A stretch of 64,000 nucleotides of DNA, taken from Rhodovulum euryhalinum (lineage in GTDB: Bacteria > Pseudomonadota > Alphaproteobacteria > Rhodobacterales > Rhodobacteraceae). Position 1 is the first letter of the stretch, and the number at the start of each line of letters is the position of its first letter. The notes under the pieces were generated by a model. The model saw only the letters and a program-made list of their open reading frames with translations, was not told the origin of the DNA and ran no database searches. Below are positions 8,594-17,466 of the stretch, piece after piece. A program made the position numbers and the translations under genes. The stretch is from the NCBI RefSeq assembly GCF_004342445.1, contig NZ_SLWW01000012.1, positions 60,872 to 124,871 of the forward strand, given 5' to 3'.

Positions 8594-9415
8594 ATGTTTC
8601 AGGCAAGCACATCCCGATCCGGAACGATGGGTGGCCTGCGCCTTCTGGCGTTGATCTACCATGGCAGCGTGCGACACGTGCGCAAGAGCCATGGCAACGC
8701 GCTGGTCGGTCTCTTGATGAATATCCTGCAGACCGTGGTCTTCGTGGCGGCCTTCTACGCGATGTTCCAGGTTCTCGGTCTCAAGGGTGCGGCGATCCGG
8801 GGCGATTTCCTGCTCTTCCTGATGTCGGGGATCTTCCTGTTCCTCACCTTCAACAAGACGATGAGCGCGGTGATCGGATCCGAGGGGCCGACCTCGCCGA
8901 TGATGCAGCACGCGCCGATGAACACGATCGTCGCGATCGGCTCGGCGGCGCTGGGAACGCTTTACATCCAGCTTCTGTCGATGTTCGTCGTGACCTTCAT
9001 CTATCACGCGGCGGTCACGCCGATCACCGTTTACGATCCGGTCGGCGCCATGGCGATGGTGCTTCTGTCATGGTTCTCGGGTCTTGCCATCGGAATGGTG
9101 TTCCTGGCCATGAAGCCCTGGGCCCCGGGTTTCGTCGGGCTGGTGTCGATGATCTTTCAACGGATGAACATGATCGCCTCGGGCAAGATGTTCGTGGCCA
9201 ACATGTTGCCGGGCTCGATGCTGGCGATGTTCGACTGGAACCCCCTGTTCCACTGCATCGACCAGGCCCGTGGCTTTACCTTCATCAACTACAATCCGCA
9301 CTTCAGTTCGATCGAGTACCCGCTTTACGTGAGCATCGCGCTGATCATGGTCGGTTTGATGGGTGAATTCTATACCCGCAAGTTCGCCTCGGCGAGCTGG
9401 TATGCCCGCCGCTGA
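8594..9415 (+). CDS. ABC-2 type polysaccharide export permease (KpsM-like)
   Basis: An integral inner-membrane protein with about six hydrophobic segments and the ABC-2 permease layout of capsule and polysaccharide exporters. I place the start at the ATG at 8594 (MFQASTSRSG; 273 residues) because GGAAGAG sits just upstream; ATGs at 8582 and 8549 are alternatives. Conserved-looking blocks include SGIFLFLTFNKTMSAV, MMQHAPMNT and SGKMFVANMLPGSMLAMFDW. No ATPase (KpsT-like) or periplasmic partner gene is in the window, so its partners must be encoded elsewhere. Divergent from cysQ-kdsB. Substrate unknown. Confidence 0.75.
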   Translation: MFQASTSRSGTMGGLRLLALIYHGSVRHVRKSHGNALVGLLMNILQTVVFVAAFYAMFQVLGLKGAAIRGDFLLFLMSGIFLFLTFNKTMSAVIGSEGPTSPMMQHAPMNTIVAIGSAALGTLYIQLLSMFVVTFIYHAAVTPITVYDPVGAMAMVLLSWFSGLAIGMVFLAMKPWAPGFVGLVSMIFQRMNMIASGKMFVANMLPGSMLAMFDWNPLFHCIDQARGFTFINYNPHFSSIEYPLYVSIALIMVGLMGEFYTRKFASASWYARR

Positions 9416-9456
9416 ATGAAGCACGTCCTGCGGCGCAGGCATGATCTCGGGGTTTC

Positions 9457-9480
9457 GAACCCAAGCAGACATCTGGGTTC
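9457..9480 (+). terminator. Hairpin after the export permease gene
   Basis: GAACCCA (9457-9463) pairs with TGGGTTC (9474-9480) across a 10-base loop, followed by a pyrimidine-rich run rather than a T-run. A second, competing hairpin, GGGTT (9450-9454) with AACCC (9458-9462), uses part of the same arm. Either could end the permease transcript before the convergent trmO gene. It is a weak terminator by sequence. Confidence 0.35.
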
Positions 9481-9592
9481 TCTCCCTCTCCCGACCAGTG
9501 ACATGCCGGGGTCAGCGCAAAGGGCAGGCCAGGGGCCAGAGGCGCGCACGGCGCACGCTGTTGCACTGTCCGGCTTCCGGGTGAACCGGGGG

Positions 9593-10078
9593 TCAGTCCG
9601 CCGCACTGTCGGGCGGCATGTCGACGGTTTCGAGCCAGGGCTTGATGTCGACCAGCGGTGTGCCGTCGAAACAGTCGATCGCGTCGATTCCGATCACGCC
9701 CTGCACGGGGTCGAGCGTGGTGATCCGCACGGTGGCTTGCGAGATCGTGTTCGGCCGGTTCGGCGAGCGCAACGCAAAGGTGCCGCGCGGCGCCTCGACA
9801 TGGCGTGGCGCCTGCACCAGCAGGTCGCGCCGCGCGCGGTCCATCCAGTAGAGCAGGATCACCGGCTGGCCCACCGTCAGCCCCGCAAGGGCGGGCGCGA
9901 AGGCCGGGTCCAGTTCGACCCGTGCGCCCATGCCGGCCTCGCGGGCGCGGCCGATGTTCTTGGGGCAATCCTCGGGCCCCCAGGGCGAGCGGATGCTGCC
10001 GATGAAATGCAACCGCGGCCCGTCGGGCTCGGCTATGCCCGCAAGCACCATCTCGCCCGGGCGCAGTTCTCCGACCAT
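9593..10078 (-). CDS. trmO: tRNA m6t6A37 methyltransferase TrmO/TsaA (UPF0066)
   Basis: 161 residues from the ATG at 10078. UPF0066/TrmO proteins use S-adenosylmethionine to methylate t6A37 in tRNA-Thr. Diagnostic blocks are IGSIRSPWGPEDCPKN near residues 26-41, a PVILLYWMDRARR stretch, and FALRSPNRPNTIS near the middle, the last being the family's strongest signature. The dapA stop lies two bases upstream (TGA-CC-ATG), so the pair is co-transcribed. Some members of this family have other methylation targets, so the tRNA substrate is inferred from the family. Confidence 0.8.
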   Translation of the reverse strand: MVGELRPGEMVLAGIAEPDGPRLHFIGSIRSPWGPEDCPKNIGRAREAGMGARVELDPAFAPALAGLTVGQPVILLYWMDRARRDLLVQAPRHVEAPRGTFALRSPNRPNTISQATVRITTLDPVQGVIGIDAIDCFDGTPLVDIKPWLETVDMPPDSAAD

Positions 10079-10080
10079 GG

Positions 10081-10956
10081 TCAGTTCAGAAGCCCGGCGT
10101 GCCGCATCGCCGCGTCGATCCTTGCCGCTGTCCCCTCGGTCAGCTTCACCAGCGGCGAGCGCACTTCGTCGGTGCATCTGCCCAGCCGCGACAGCGCGTA
10201 TTTCGCCCCCGCCACGCCCGGTTCCAGGAAGATCGCGATATGCAGCGGCATCAGCCGGTCCTGCAATTCCAGCGCCTTGCCATAGTCGCCCGCCAGCGTC
10301 GCCTCCTGGAATTCGGCGCAGAGCCGGGGCGCCACGTTCGCTGTGACCGAGATGCAGCCCCGCCCGCCATGGGCGTTGAAGCCCAGCGCGGTGCCGTCCT
10401 CGCCGGAAAGCTGAAGGAAGTCCGGGCCGCAGGTGATCCGCTGTTTCGGCACGCGGGACAGGTCGCCTGTGGCGTCCTTGACCCCGATGATGCGGGGCAA
10501 CTTCGCCAGTTCGCCCATCGTCTCGGGCAGCATGTCGACGGCCGACCGGCCGGGGATGTTGTAGATGATGATCGGCAGATTGCAGCAGTCATGCAGCGCG
10601 GTGAAATGCGCGATCATCCCCGCCTGGGTCGGCTTGTTGTAATAGGGCGTGACGACCAGCGCGGCATCCGCGCCCACCTTTTCGGCGTGCTGCATGAAGC
10701 GGATCGCCTCTTCGGTGTTGTTCGAACCCGCGCCGGCGATCACCGGCACGCGGCCATCGACGGCCTTGACCACCTCCTGGATGACCGTCTCGTGCTCGGC
10801 ATGCGAGAGGGTGGGGCTTTCGCCGGTGGTGCCGACCGGCACGAATCCGTGGCTGCCCTCTTCGAGATGCCACTCGACCAGGCGCTTGAGCGTGTCGAGA
10901 TCCACAGCGCCGTTCTTGAACGGCGTCACCAGGGCGGGAAGAGACCCTTGAATCAT
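10081..10956 (-). CDS. dapA: 4-hydroxy-tetrahydrodipicolinate synthase
   Basis: DapA condenses pyruvate with aspartate semialdehyde, the first committed step to diaminopimelate and lysine. It is 291 residues from the ATG at 10956, which has AGAGGAGCG as ribosome binding site. The pyruvate Schiff-base lysine is K160 in GVKDATGD; the catalytic tyrosine lies in IYNIPGR (131-137) and the GTTGES loop is at 42-47. Full length, no missing catalytic residue. First gene of the dapA-trmO pair and divergent from the lytic transglycosylase. Confidence 0.95.
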   Translation of the reverse strand: MIQGSLPALVTPFKNGAVDLDTLKRLVEWHLEEGSHGFVPVGTTGESPTLSHAEHETVIQEVVKAVDGRVPVIAGAGSNNTEEAIRFMQHAEKVGADAALVVTPYYNKPTQAGMIAHFTALHDCCNLPIIIYNIPGRSAVDMLPETMGELAKLPRIIGVKDATGDLSRVPKQRITCGPDFLQLSGEDGTALGFNAHGGRGCISVTANVAPRLCAEFQEATLAGDYGKALELQDRLMPLHIAIFLEPGVAGAKYALSRLGRCTDEVRSPLVKLTEGTAARIDAAMRHAGLLN

Positions 10957-11125
10957 GACACGCTCCTCTGCTTTGTGTTTCACTGGGGCGGCCGGGCGAG
11001 TCGCGCCAGCCGCAGCGCGCCGGACCCTATAGCGCGGCGCGGCGGTTGCCAAGTTTGTGAATTGCGCCGACCGACCGCACCGTGAGAGCCTGTTCCCCGT
11101 TTTCCCAGCCCCGACCGAGCCAGCG

Positions 11126-13051
11126 ATGCGCCTGCCGTTTCTCTGCCTGTTGATCGCCCTGGCCTTTCCGGCGCCGGGGACGGCCGCGTCGCCCTTGGCG
11201 CTGGCGATGGAGGATGTGCGCGCCGACCGCTGGGACGACGCCTGGGCGCATGCCCGGCCCGCGGGGCAGGTGGCGCGAGACATCGTTACCTGGCGCTGGC
11301 TACGTGCCGGGCAGGGGGAATTCGCGGATTACGTGGAATTTCTTGCGCGAAATCCTGACTGGCCGGGCCTCGACCGGCTGCGCGCCGAGGGCGAGGGCAA
11401 GATCCCCGGCGATGCCGATCCCGGGGTCGTACTGGCCTATTTCCGCGATGCCCGCCCCGTCACGGGCGCGGGGGCATTGCGGTTGGTGCAGGCCCATGCC
11501 GCCCGGGGAGAGGCGGGCGATGCCCAGGCCATGGCCGTGCTTGCCTGGCGCACGCTTGCGCTGTCCGAAGGGGCGCAGGTGGCGCTGCTTGCGCGGTTCC
11601 GCGCGCAACTTGCCGATCACCATGTTGACCGGCTGGACGCAATGCTCTGGCAGGGCCAGTTCGCCTCGGCCCGACGCATCCTGCCGCTGGCCCCCGAAGG
11701 CTGGGAGGCGCTTGCCGCGGCGCGGATCGCGCTGCGCGACCAGGCGCCGGGGGTCGACACGCTGATCGAGAAGGTGCCCGCGGCGCTGCGGGAGGACGCG
11801 GGCCTTGCTTACGAGCGCTTTCTCTGGCGGGTCCGCAAGGGGCGGAACGAAGACGCGATCACCCTGCTGGACGAGCGCAGCGCCTCGGCCGCCGCGCTGG
11901 GGCGGCCGGCCGAATGGGCGGGCTGGCGGCGGGTTCTCGCGCGCCAGGTGCTGCGGGAGGGCGACGCCCCCCTCGCCTACCGGCTGGCCGCGCGCCACCA
12001 CCTGACGGCGGGCGAGGATTATTCCGATCTCGAATGGCTCGCCGGTTTCGTCGCGCTGCGCTTCCTGGACAAGCCCGAGACCGCGCTGGGCCATTTCCGC
12101 AAGCTGGAGGCCGCGGTCGAGACGCCGATCAGTCTGGGCCGCGCGGGCTACTGGCAGGGCCGCGCACTCGAGGCGCTGGGCCGGGCCGACGAGGCGCGGG
12201 CGGCCTATGCCAGGGGCGGTGTCCACCAGACCAGCTTCTACGGGTTGCTCGCGGCCGAGAAGGCCGGGTTGCCGATGGACCCCGCGCTGACGGGTACCGA
12301 GACCTATCCCGACTGGCGCGACGCCCCCTGGGCCGAAAGCTCGGTGTTGCGCGCTGCCCTGTTGTTCCATGAGGCGGGCGAGCGAAACCTTGTGGAAACC
12401 TTCCTGACCCGTCTGGCCGAAACCGCCGACGCGCAGGGCCAGCGCCAGCTTGCCGGCCTTGCGCTGCGGCTGGGGGAACCGCATGTGGCGTTGCGGATTG
12501 CCAAGGTCGCGGCGGGGCAGGGCAACGTGATGATGGCGGCCTATTTCCCGGTGACCGAACTGGCCCGGGAGGATCACCCGGTGCCCGCGGACCTGGTGAT
12601 GGCCATCGCGCGCCGCGAAAGCGAGTTCGACCCCGTCGTGGCTAGCGGTGCGGGGGCGCTGGGGCTGATGCAGCTTATGCCGCGCACGGCGCAGGCGATG
12701 GCCGAAAAGCTGAACGTCACCTATTCCAGCAAGGCGCTGACCGCTGACCCTGCCTATAATGCCCGGCTCGGCGCCGCCTATCTGGCGCATCTGGTCGAGG
12801 AATTCGGTCCGAACCCGGTTCTGGTCGCCGCGGCCTACAACGCCGGGCCCAGCCGTGCGCATGCCTGGATTGCCGACCGCGGCGATCCGCGCTCGGCCGG
12901 CGTCGACGTGGTGGACTGGATCGAGATGATCCCCTTCCGCGAGACCCGGAACTACGTCATGCGGGTGACGGAATCGCTGCCGGTCTACCGCGCGCGGTTG
13001 TCGGGCCGGCCCGAACCCCTTCGGTTGTCGCAGGAACTCAAGGCCAGGTGA
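11126..13051 (+). CDS. Soluble lytic murein transglycosylase (Slt family)
   Basis: 641 residues. The ATG at 11126 gives a clear signal peptide ([20 protein letters not shown]); an upstream in-frame start would bury it. Residues ~25-480 form an alpha-helical superhelix as in Slt70. The catalytic domain follows with the SLT motif RRESEF (496-501, catalytic Glu498), [10 protein letters not shown] and [14 protein letters not shown]. It cleaves the MurNAc-GlcNAc bond with 1,6-anhydro product formation in the periplasm. It is divergent from dapA and tail-to-tail with the EamA transporter gene. Confidence 0.9.
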   Translation: MRLPFLCLLIALAFPAPGTAASPLALAMEDVRADRWDDAWAHARPAGQVARDIVTWRWLRAGQGEFADYVEFLARNPDWPGLDRLRAEGEGKIPGDADPGVVLAYFRDARPVTGAGALRLVQAHAARGEAGDAQAMAVLAWRTLALSEGAQVALLARFRAQLADHHVDRLDAMLWQGQFASARRILPLAPEGWEALAAARIALRDQAPGVDTLIEKVPAALREDAGLAYERFLWRVRKGRNEDAITLLDERSASAAALGRPAEWAGWRRVLARQVLREGDAPLAYRLAARHHLTAGEDYSDLEWLAGFVALRFLDKPETALGHFRKLEAAVETPISLGRAGYWQGRALEALGRADEARAAYARGGVHQTSFYGLLAAEKAGLPMDPALTGTETYPDWRDAPWAESSVLRAALLFHEAGERNLVETFLTRLAETADAQGQRQLAGLALRLGEPHVALRIAKVAAGQGNVMMAAYFPVTELAREDHPVPADLVMAIARRESEFDPVVASGAGALGLMQLMPRTAQAMAEKLNVTYSSKALTADPAYNARLGAAYLAHLVEEFGPNPVLVAAAYNAGPSRAHAWIADRGDPRSAGVDVVDWIEMIPFRETRNYVMRVTESLPVYRARLSGRPEPLRLSQELKAR

Positions 13052-13066
13052 CTGGCGGCGGCGCCG

Positions 13067-13933
13067 TCAGGCACGCCTCCGTTCCCGCCAGAGCGTGAAC
13101 AGCCCCGCCGCCACCACGATCGCCGCCCCGATGGCGACATTGGTTTCCAGCGTTTCGCCGAAGACCGTGATCCCGAGAATGGCGGCAAAGACCAGTTGCA
13201 GATAGGCGAAGGGCTGCACCGCGCTGGCCTCGGCGACCTCGTAGGCCTTGATCAGCAGGAAATGCCCGGTTGCGCCGGTGACGCACAGGATGCCCATCCA
13301 GACCCAGTCCTGCGCCGTCATCGGCTCCCATACCCACGGGCCCACGGCGGTCATCGCCACCGCGCCCACCGTGCCGGTCCAGAAGAAACTGGTCGCCGCG
13401 CCGTCGGTGCGCGAGACATAGCGGGTCAGCAGCCCGTAAAGCGCGAACATCAGGGCTGCGGCCAGCGGGATCAGCGCGGCGGGCGAAAACACCCGGATGC
13501 CGGGTTGCAGGATCACCAGAACGCCGACGAACCCCACCCCGATCGCGGTCCAGCGCCGCCAGCCCACCCGTTCGCCCAGCACCGGCCCCGAAAGTGCCGC
13601 GACCAGGAGCGGGTAGCAGGTAAAGACCGCGTGGCTTTCCACGAGCCCCAGCAGGACGAAGCCCGCGACCATCACGCAGATCTCGCCCGCCAGCAGCAGC
13701 CCGCGGAAGGCCTGAATCAACGGTCGGCGCGTCGCGGCGGCCGCACGGATGCCGCCGGCCTTGCGGGCGGCGACGGCGATCACGAAGGCGGCGAAGAACC
13801 AGTACCGGATCATCACCACCATCAGCACGTTGTATTCTCCCGCCAGGTGGCGCGACAGCCCGTCCTGCGCCGCAAAGACCATTGTCGTGGCGACCATCAG
13901 CAGGATTCCAAGGCGGGTGTTCTGCTCGGTCAT
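13067..13933 (-). CDS. EamA/DMT-family membrane transporter
   Basis: 288 residues from the ATG at 13933, which overlaps the mnmD stop (ATGA). Ten hydrophobic segments in two EamA repeats are visible, with the usual GERVGWRRW loop in the first repeat and FGETLETN in the second. The drug/metabolite transporter superfamily exports or imports small metabolites; related alphaproteobacterial proteins are often annotated as S-adenosylmethionine or amino-acid exporters, but the substrate cannot be read from sequence. Co-transcribed with mnmD on the minus strand. Confidence 0.82.
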   Translation of the reverse strand: MTEQNTRLGILLMVATTMVFAAQDGLSRHLAGEYNVLMVVMIRYWFFAAFVIAVAARKAGGIRAAAATRRPLIQAFRGLLLAGEICVMVAGFVLLGLVESHAVFTCYPLLVAALSGPVLGERVGWRRWTAIGVGFVGVLVILQPGIRVFSPAALIPLAAALMFALYGLLTRYVSRTDGAATSFFWTGTVGAVAMTAVGPWVWEPMTAQDWVWMGILCVTGATGHFLLIKAYEVAEASAVQPFAYLQLVFAAILGITVFGETLETNVAIGAAIVVAAGLFTLWRERRRA

Positions 13934-14607
13934 GGTGCACGTATTGCCACGGTCATGTGGCGCTTGCGGCCAAAGCCCGGGCGCCTGTCGACCGCAAAAC
14001 CGGCCTCGGCCAGCGCGCGGCGCACCGCGCCCGCCGCGCTGTAGGTCGCGGCGGTGCCCCCGGGCGCGGTATGGGCGGCGACCTCGGCCAGCAGGTCGGG
14101 CGCCCAAAGCTCGGGGTTCTTCGCGGGCGCGAAGCCGTCGAGGAACCACGCATCCGCGCGGCCCGACCAGCGTGGCAGCGTCTCGCGCGCATCGCCGATC
14201 ACGATCTCGGCCTCAAGATCGTCGGTGCGGATCACCCGGTCTCCGCGGTCCCAGGCGCCCAGCAGCGGGCCGGCCACCGCCGCGGCCTCGGGGAAGGCGG
14301 CCAGCGCGCGGGCCATCTGGTCCGCGGCCATCGGAAAGGCCTCGAAGCTGGTGAACCTCAGCCGCCCGGCCACGCCCGCCGCACGCCAGGCGATCCGCGC
14401 CGCCAGCAGGTTCAGCCCGGTGCCAAAGCCCAGTTCCGCGATGTGAAAACCGGGGCGGAACCGGGCGGGCAGGCCGTTTCCGGCCAGAAAGACATGCCGC
14501 GTCTCCTCCAGCCCGTTCCCGAGCGAGAAATAGGGATCGCCAAAGCGCGCCGAGACCGGCACTCCGTCCTCGGTCCAGTGAATGTCGGCGCGCTGGTCTT
14601 GGTCCAT
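13930..14607 (-). CDS. mnmD: tRNA 5-methylaminomethyl-2-thiouridine methyltransferase MnmD (stand-alone)
   Basis: 225 residues matching only the methyltransferase half of enterobacterial MnmC. It contains the SAM loop ELGFGTGLNLLAARI (about 57-71) and the catalytic-pocket motif DGFAPAKNPELW (about 159-170), plus FGRKRHM at the C-terminus. In the family it methylates nm5U34 to mnm5U34 on tRNA wobble position. The FAD-dependent half of MnmC is absent here; a separate divergent FAD oxidoreductase gene starts 55 bases away and may supply that activity. Confidence 0.87.
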   Translation of the reverse strand: MDQDQRADIHWTEDGVPVSARFGDPYFSLGNGLEETRHVFLAGNGLPARFRPGFHIAELGFGTGLNLLAARIAWRAAGVAGRLRFTSFEAFPMAADQMARALAAFPEAAAVAGPLLGAWDRGDRVIRTDDLEAEIVIGDARETLPRWSGRADAWFLDGFAPAKNPELWAPDLLAEVAAHTAPGGTAATYSAAGAVRRALAEAGFAVDRRPGFGRKRHMTVAIRAP

Positions 14608-14662
14608 GACTTGTCCTAGACCCCGGATGATCCGGGCGCGAGCATGGGGAAGGGTAGGGGCG

Positions 14663-15712
14663 ATGGCAACGGTCGACGTGACGGTGATGGGCGCAGGGAT
14701 CTTCGGGCTGGCCTGCGCCTATACCTGCGCCCGGCGCGGGGCAAGGGTGCGCGTCGTGGAATGGTCGCACCCGGGCGCAGGCGCCAGCGGCACGCCGGTC
14801 GGCGCGCTTTCCCCGCACGTCCCCGAGGGCTGGAACGACAAGAAGGCGTTCCAGTTCGACAGCCTCGTGATGGGGCCGGAATTCTGGGCCGGGGTCGAGG
14901 CGGTTTCGGGCCGGGCGACCGGCTATGCCCGGCTCGGCCGCTACCAGCCGATCGCCGATGGGGCGGCGCTCGACCGGGCCCGGGCACGGGGGATCGAGGC
15001 GCGGACGCTCTGGCAGGGACTGGCCGAGTGGCGGGTGGTCGAGGTGGCGGAGGCGGGCGATTTCGCGCCGGTCTCGCCGACGGGCCATCTGATCCACGAC
15101 ACCCTGTCTGCGCGGATCGCGCCGCGCGCAGCCTGCCTAGCGCTGGCCGAGGCGGTGCGGGCGCTGGGGGGCGAGGTCTCGTGCGGTGCCGAAGGGCCGG
15201 TCGAGGGGCAGGTGATCTGGGCCACGGGCTATCCCGGCCTCGCTGCGCTTTCGGCCGAGCTGGGCCATGCGGTCGGCAGCGGGGTCAAGGGGCAGGCGGC
15301 GATTCTGGCGCATGACGCGGGCGCCGTGCCGCAGCTCTATGCCGAGGGCCTGCTGATCGTGCCCCACCATGACGGAACGGTGGCCGTGGGTTCGACCAGC
15401 GAGCGCGCCTTCGACGATCCATGGTCGACCGATCCCCGGCTGGACGATGTGATCGCCCGCGCCCGCGCGGCCTGCCCGGCCCTGCAGGGCGCCGAGGTGA
15501 TCGAGCGCTGGGCGGGCGTCAGGCCGCGGGCCAGGACCATCGCGCCGATGCTGGGGCCATGGCCCGGGCGGGCGGGGCATTTCGTGGCGAATGGCGGGTT
15601 CAAGATCGGCATCGGTCTGGCACCGAAGGTGGGCGCCGTGATGGCCGATCTGGTGCTGGACGGGCGAGAGGACGGGATTCCCGCAGGATTCCGCGTCGAG
15701 GCCAGCCTCTGA
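14663..15712 (+). CDS. FAD-dependent oxidoreductase, possible stand-alone MnmC oxidase partner
   Basis: 349 residues from the ATG at 14663 (AGGGTAGGGGCG upstream). The N-terminal FAD loop is VMGAGIFGLACAY (8-20), followed by the GASGTPVGALSPHVPE stretch and, near the C-terminus, GVRPRARTIAPMLG and a GGFKIGIGLAP flavin-contact segment. The DAO/MnmC-C type fold and the divergent position beside mnmD suggest it removes the carboxymethyl group of cmnm5U. A general amino-acid or glycine oxidase role is equally compatible with the fold, so no symbol is given. Confidence 0.75.
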   Translation: MATVDVTVMGAGIFGLACAYTCARRGARVRVVEWSHPGAGASGTPVGALSPHVPEGWNDKKAFQFDSLVMGPEFWAGVEAVSGRATGYARLGRYQPIADGAALDRARARGIEARTLWQGLAEWRVVEVAEAGDFAPVSPTGHLIHDTLSARIAPRAACLALAEAVRALGGEVSCGAEGPVEGQVIWATGYPGLAALSAELGHAVGSGVKGQAAILAHDAGAVPQLYAEGLLIVPHHDGTVAVGSTSERAFDDPWSTDPRLDDVIARARAACPALQGAEVIERWAGVRPRARTIAPMLGPWPGRAGHFVANGGFKIGIGLAPKVGAVMADLVLDGREDGIPAGFRVEASL

Positions 15713-15716
15713 TGCC

Positions 15717-15956
15717 TCAGCGGTGCCGCAGGAAGGTCTGATAAAGCCAGATCAGCAGCATCGCCCCCAGCACCGCCCCGACGAAGCCCGCCGCGAACCC
15801 GGTCAGTGCCATCAGCACGCGCAGCACCAGACCGCCAATCAACGCGCCGAAGATGCCGATGGCGACGGTGGTCACGATGTCGGCGTCGATGCGCATCAGC
15901 CGGGTTGCCACGAACCCGGCAGCGGCGCCGATGATGATGAGAAAGACGATGGACAT
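15717..15956 (-). CDS. GlsB/YeaQ/YmgE family small membrane protein
   Basis: 79 residues, nearly all in three hydrophobic helices, with a glycine-rich layout (IIIGAAAGFVATRLM, IGIFGALIGGLVLR, GFVGAVLGAMLLIWLY). This is the transglycosylase-associated/YeaQ family, often stress-induced, of unknown biochemical function. It ends four bases from the convergent FAD oxidoreductase gene. No nearby gene suggests a specific role. Confidence 0.8.
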   Translation of the reverse strand: MSIVFLIIIGAAAGFVATRLMRIDADIVTTVAIGIFGALIGGLVLRVLMALTGFAAGFVGAVLGAMLLIWLYQTFLRHR

Positions 15957-16063
15957 GGGGGCAATATGGGCGCCCCGAACGGATTCGCCTAGGGCGAAGG
16001 GCGATCGTGTGGACAGCGGCCCGGTACTGCTCTGGACCTGATCCGCGCGAGGGCAAGCCGCAG

Positions 16064-16963
16064 TCAGTCCAGCCTGTCCGGTAGCGTGAAACCGCGCAGG
16101 ATCTCGTCGGCCGTCATCGGCCGCTTTCCCTCGCGCTGGGCTTCGAGGATCTCGACCGCACCGGTGCCGCAGGCGATCCGCAGGCCGCCGAGACTGGTGC
16201 CGGGCAAGCCTGTGCCATGGGTGGTCCGGGCGCGCAGAAGTTTCAGCCTCTCGCCGCCCGCCGCGCACCAGGCGCCCGGAAAGGGCGACAGGCCGTTGAT
16301 GTGGCGCGCGACATCGGCCGCGGGGCGGGTCCAGTCCACCCGCGCCTCGGCCTTGTCGATCTTCGCGGCATAGGTGACGCCCTGGTCGGGTTGCGGCTCG
16401 GGGGTCAGGTCGGGCAGGCGGGCCAGCGCCTGAACGATTAGCCGCGCGCCCAGTGCCGACAGCCGGTCGTGCAACTCGCCCGTGGTCTCCTCTGCGCCGA
16501 TCGGCATGGTCTCGCGCAACAGCACCGGCCCGGTGTCCAGTCCCGCCTCCATCCGCATGATGCAGATGCCGGTTTCCGTGTCGCCCGCCATCACCGCCCG
16601 GTGGATCGGCGCCGCCCCGCGCCAGCGCGGCAACAGCGAGGCGTGGATGTTGAGGCAGCCCAGACGCGGCGCGTCCAGCACGGGCTGGGGCAGGATCAGG
16701 CCATAGGCGACGACCACCGCCATATCGGCCGCCAGAGCGGCGAATTCGGCCTGCGCATCTGCGCCTCTCAGTGATGTCGGGTGGCGGACGGGCAGCCCTA
16801 GCGCCTCGGCCCGGGCCTGCACGGGCGACGGGCGGTCCTTCTTGCCGCGTCCGGCGGGGCGGGGAGGCTGGCAGTAGACACATGCCACCTCGTGGCCCGC
16901 GGCCACCAGCGCGTCCAGCACCGGGACCGAGAAGTCGGGCGTGCCCATGAACACCACGCGCAT
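16064..16963 (-). CDS. fmt: Methionyl-tRNA formyltransferase
   Basis: Fmt formylates Met-tRNA(fMet) with 10-formyltetrahydrofolate for translation initiation. 299 residues, near the usual length. The start region [20 protein letters not shown] is typical, and the formyl-transfer motif [18 protein letters not shown] is intact, followed by [15 protein letters not shown]. Its ATG overlaps the stop of the upstream deformylase-like gene (ATGA). It is the last gene of a four-gene chain in which the three upstream genes encode deformylase family proteins, enzymes that remove the group Fmt adds. Confidence 0.95.
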   Translation of the reverse strand: MRVVFMGTPDFSVPVLDALVAAGHEVACVYCQPPRPAGRGKKDRPSPVQARAEALGLPVRHPTSLRGADAQAEFAALAADMAVVVAYGLILPQPVLDAPRLGCLNIHASLLPRWRGAAPIHRAVMAGDTETGICIMRMEAGLDTGPVLLRETMPIGAEETTGELHDRLSALGARLIVQALARLPDLTPEPQPDQGVTYAAKIDKAEARVDWTRPAADVARHINGLSPFPGAWCAAGGERLKLLRARTTHGTGLPGTSLGGLRIACGTGAVEILEAQREGKRPMTADEILRGFTLPDRLD

Positions 16964-17466
16964 CAGCGGCGCCCCTGCTTGGCAGCCTTCTTCAGCAGGC
17001 GGTCGCGTTTCAGCCGCGACAGGGTGTCGAAGTACATCCGCCCCGCAAGATGGTCGATCTGGTGCTGGACCGAGGTCGCCCAGAGTTCCGCGAAGTCGCG
17101 TTCCTCGATCTCGCCGTGCTCGTTCAGGAACCGCACGCGCACCCGGGCGGGCCGGGTGACCTCGGCCCAGACGCCCGGCAGGCAGGGGCTGGCCTCGTCA
17201 TGGGTGCTGAGCTCGGTCGAGGCGGTCACGACCTCGGGGTTCGCCATGCGGACCGCCCGGCCCCGTTCCTGCGAGCAGTCCACCACGGCCAGCCGCAGCA
17301 TCACCCCGATCTGGGGGGCGGCAAGGCCTACGCCATGGCCGGGCATCGCCTCCATCGTGTCGATCATGTCGGCCCAGACGCGACGGATCTCGTCGGTGAT
17401 CGCCTCGACCGGGGCGGCCGGCGTCGACAGCTGCCTGTCGGGCCATTGCAGGATGTCGCGGATCAT
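16963..17466 (-). CDS. Peptide deformylase-like protein with altered catalytic motif
   Basis: 167 residues with the deformylase fold: motif [13 protein letters not shown] is intact. Motif II, normally EGCLS, reads EASPCLPG: the metal-binding Cys is kept but its neighbours are changed. Motif III, normally HExxH, reads HQIDH: both histidines remain but the catalytic glutamate is Gln, checked directly in the bases (CAC CAG ATC GAC CAT). It may bind metal but is unlikely to be an efficient deformylase. Overlaps both neighbours by four bases (ATGA). Possible roles are binding of nascent chains or regulation; this is inference. Confidence 0.82.
   Translation of the reverse strand: MIRDILQWPDRQLSTPAAPVEAITDEIRRVWADMIDTMEAMPGHGVGLAAPQIGVMLRLAVVDCSQERGRAVRMANPEVVTASTELSTHDEASPCLPGVWAEVTRPARVRVRFLNEHGEIEERDFAELWATSVQHQIDHLAGRMYFDTLSRLKRDRLLKKAAKQGRR

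Noticed and set aside
7690..8595. In-frame extension of kdsB up to 8595
   Set aside because: It would overlap the whole cysQ gene; the ATGA overlap at 7689 and the family's N-terminus fix the start there.
9440..9470. Sequence GGGGTTTCGAACCC resembling a tRNA T-arm
   Set aside because: No matching D-arm, anticodon arm or acceptor stem on either strand; it forms part of the hairpin after the permease gene.
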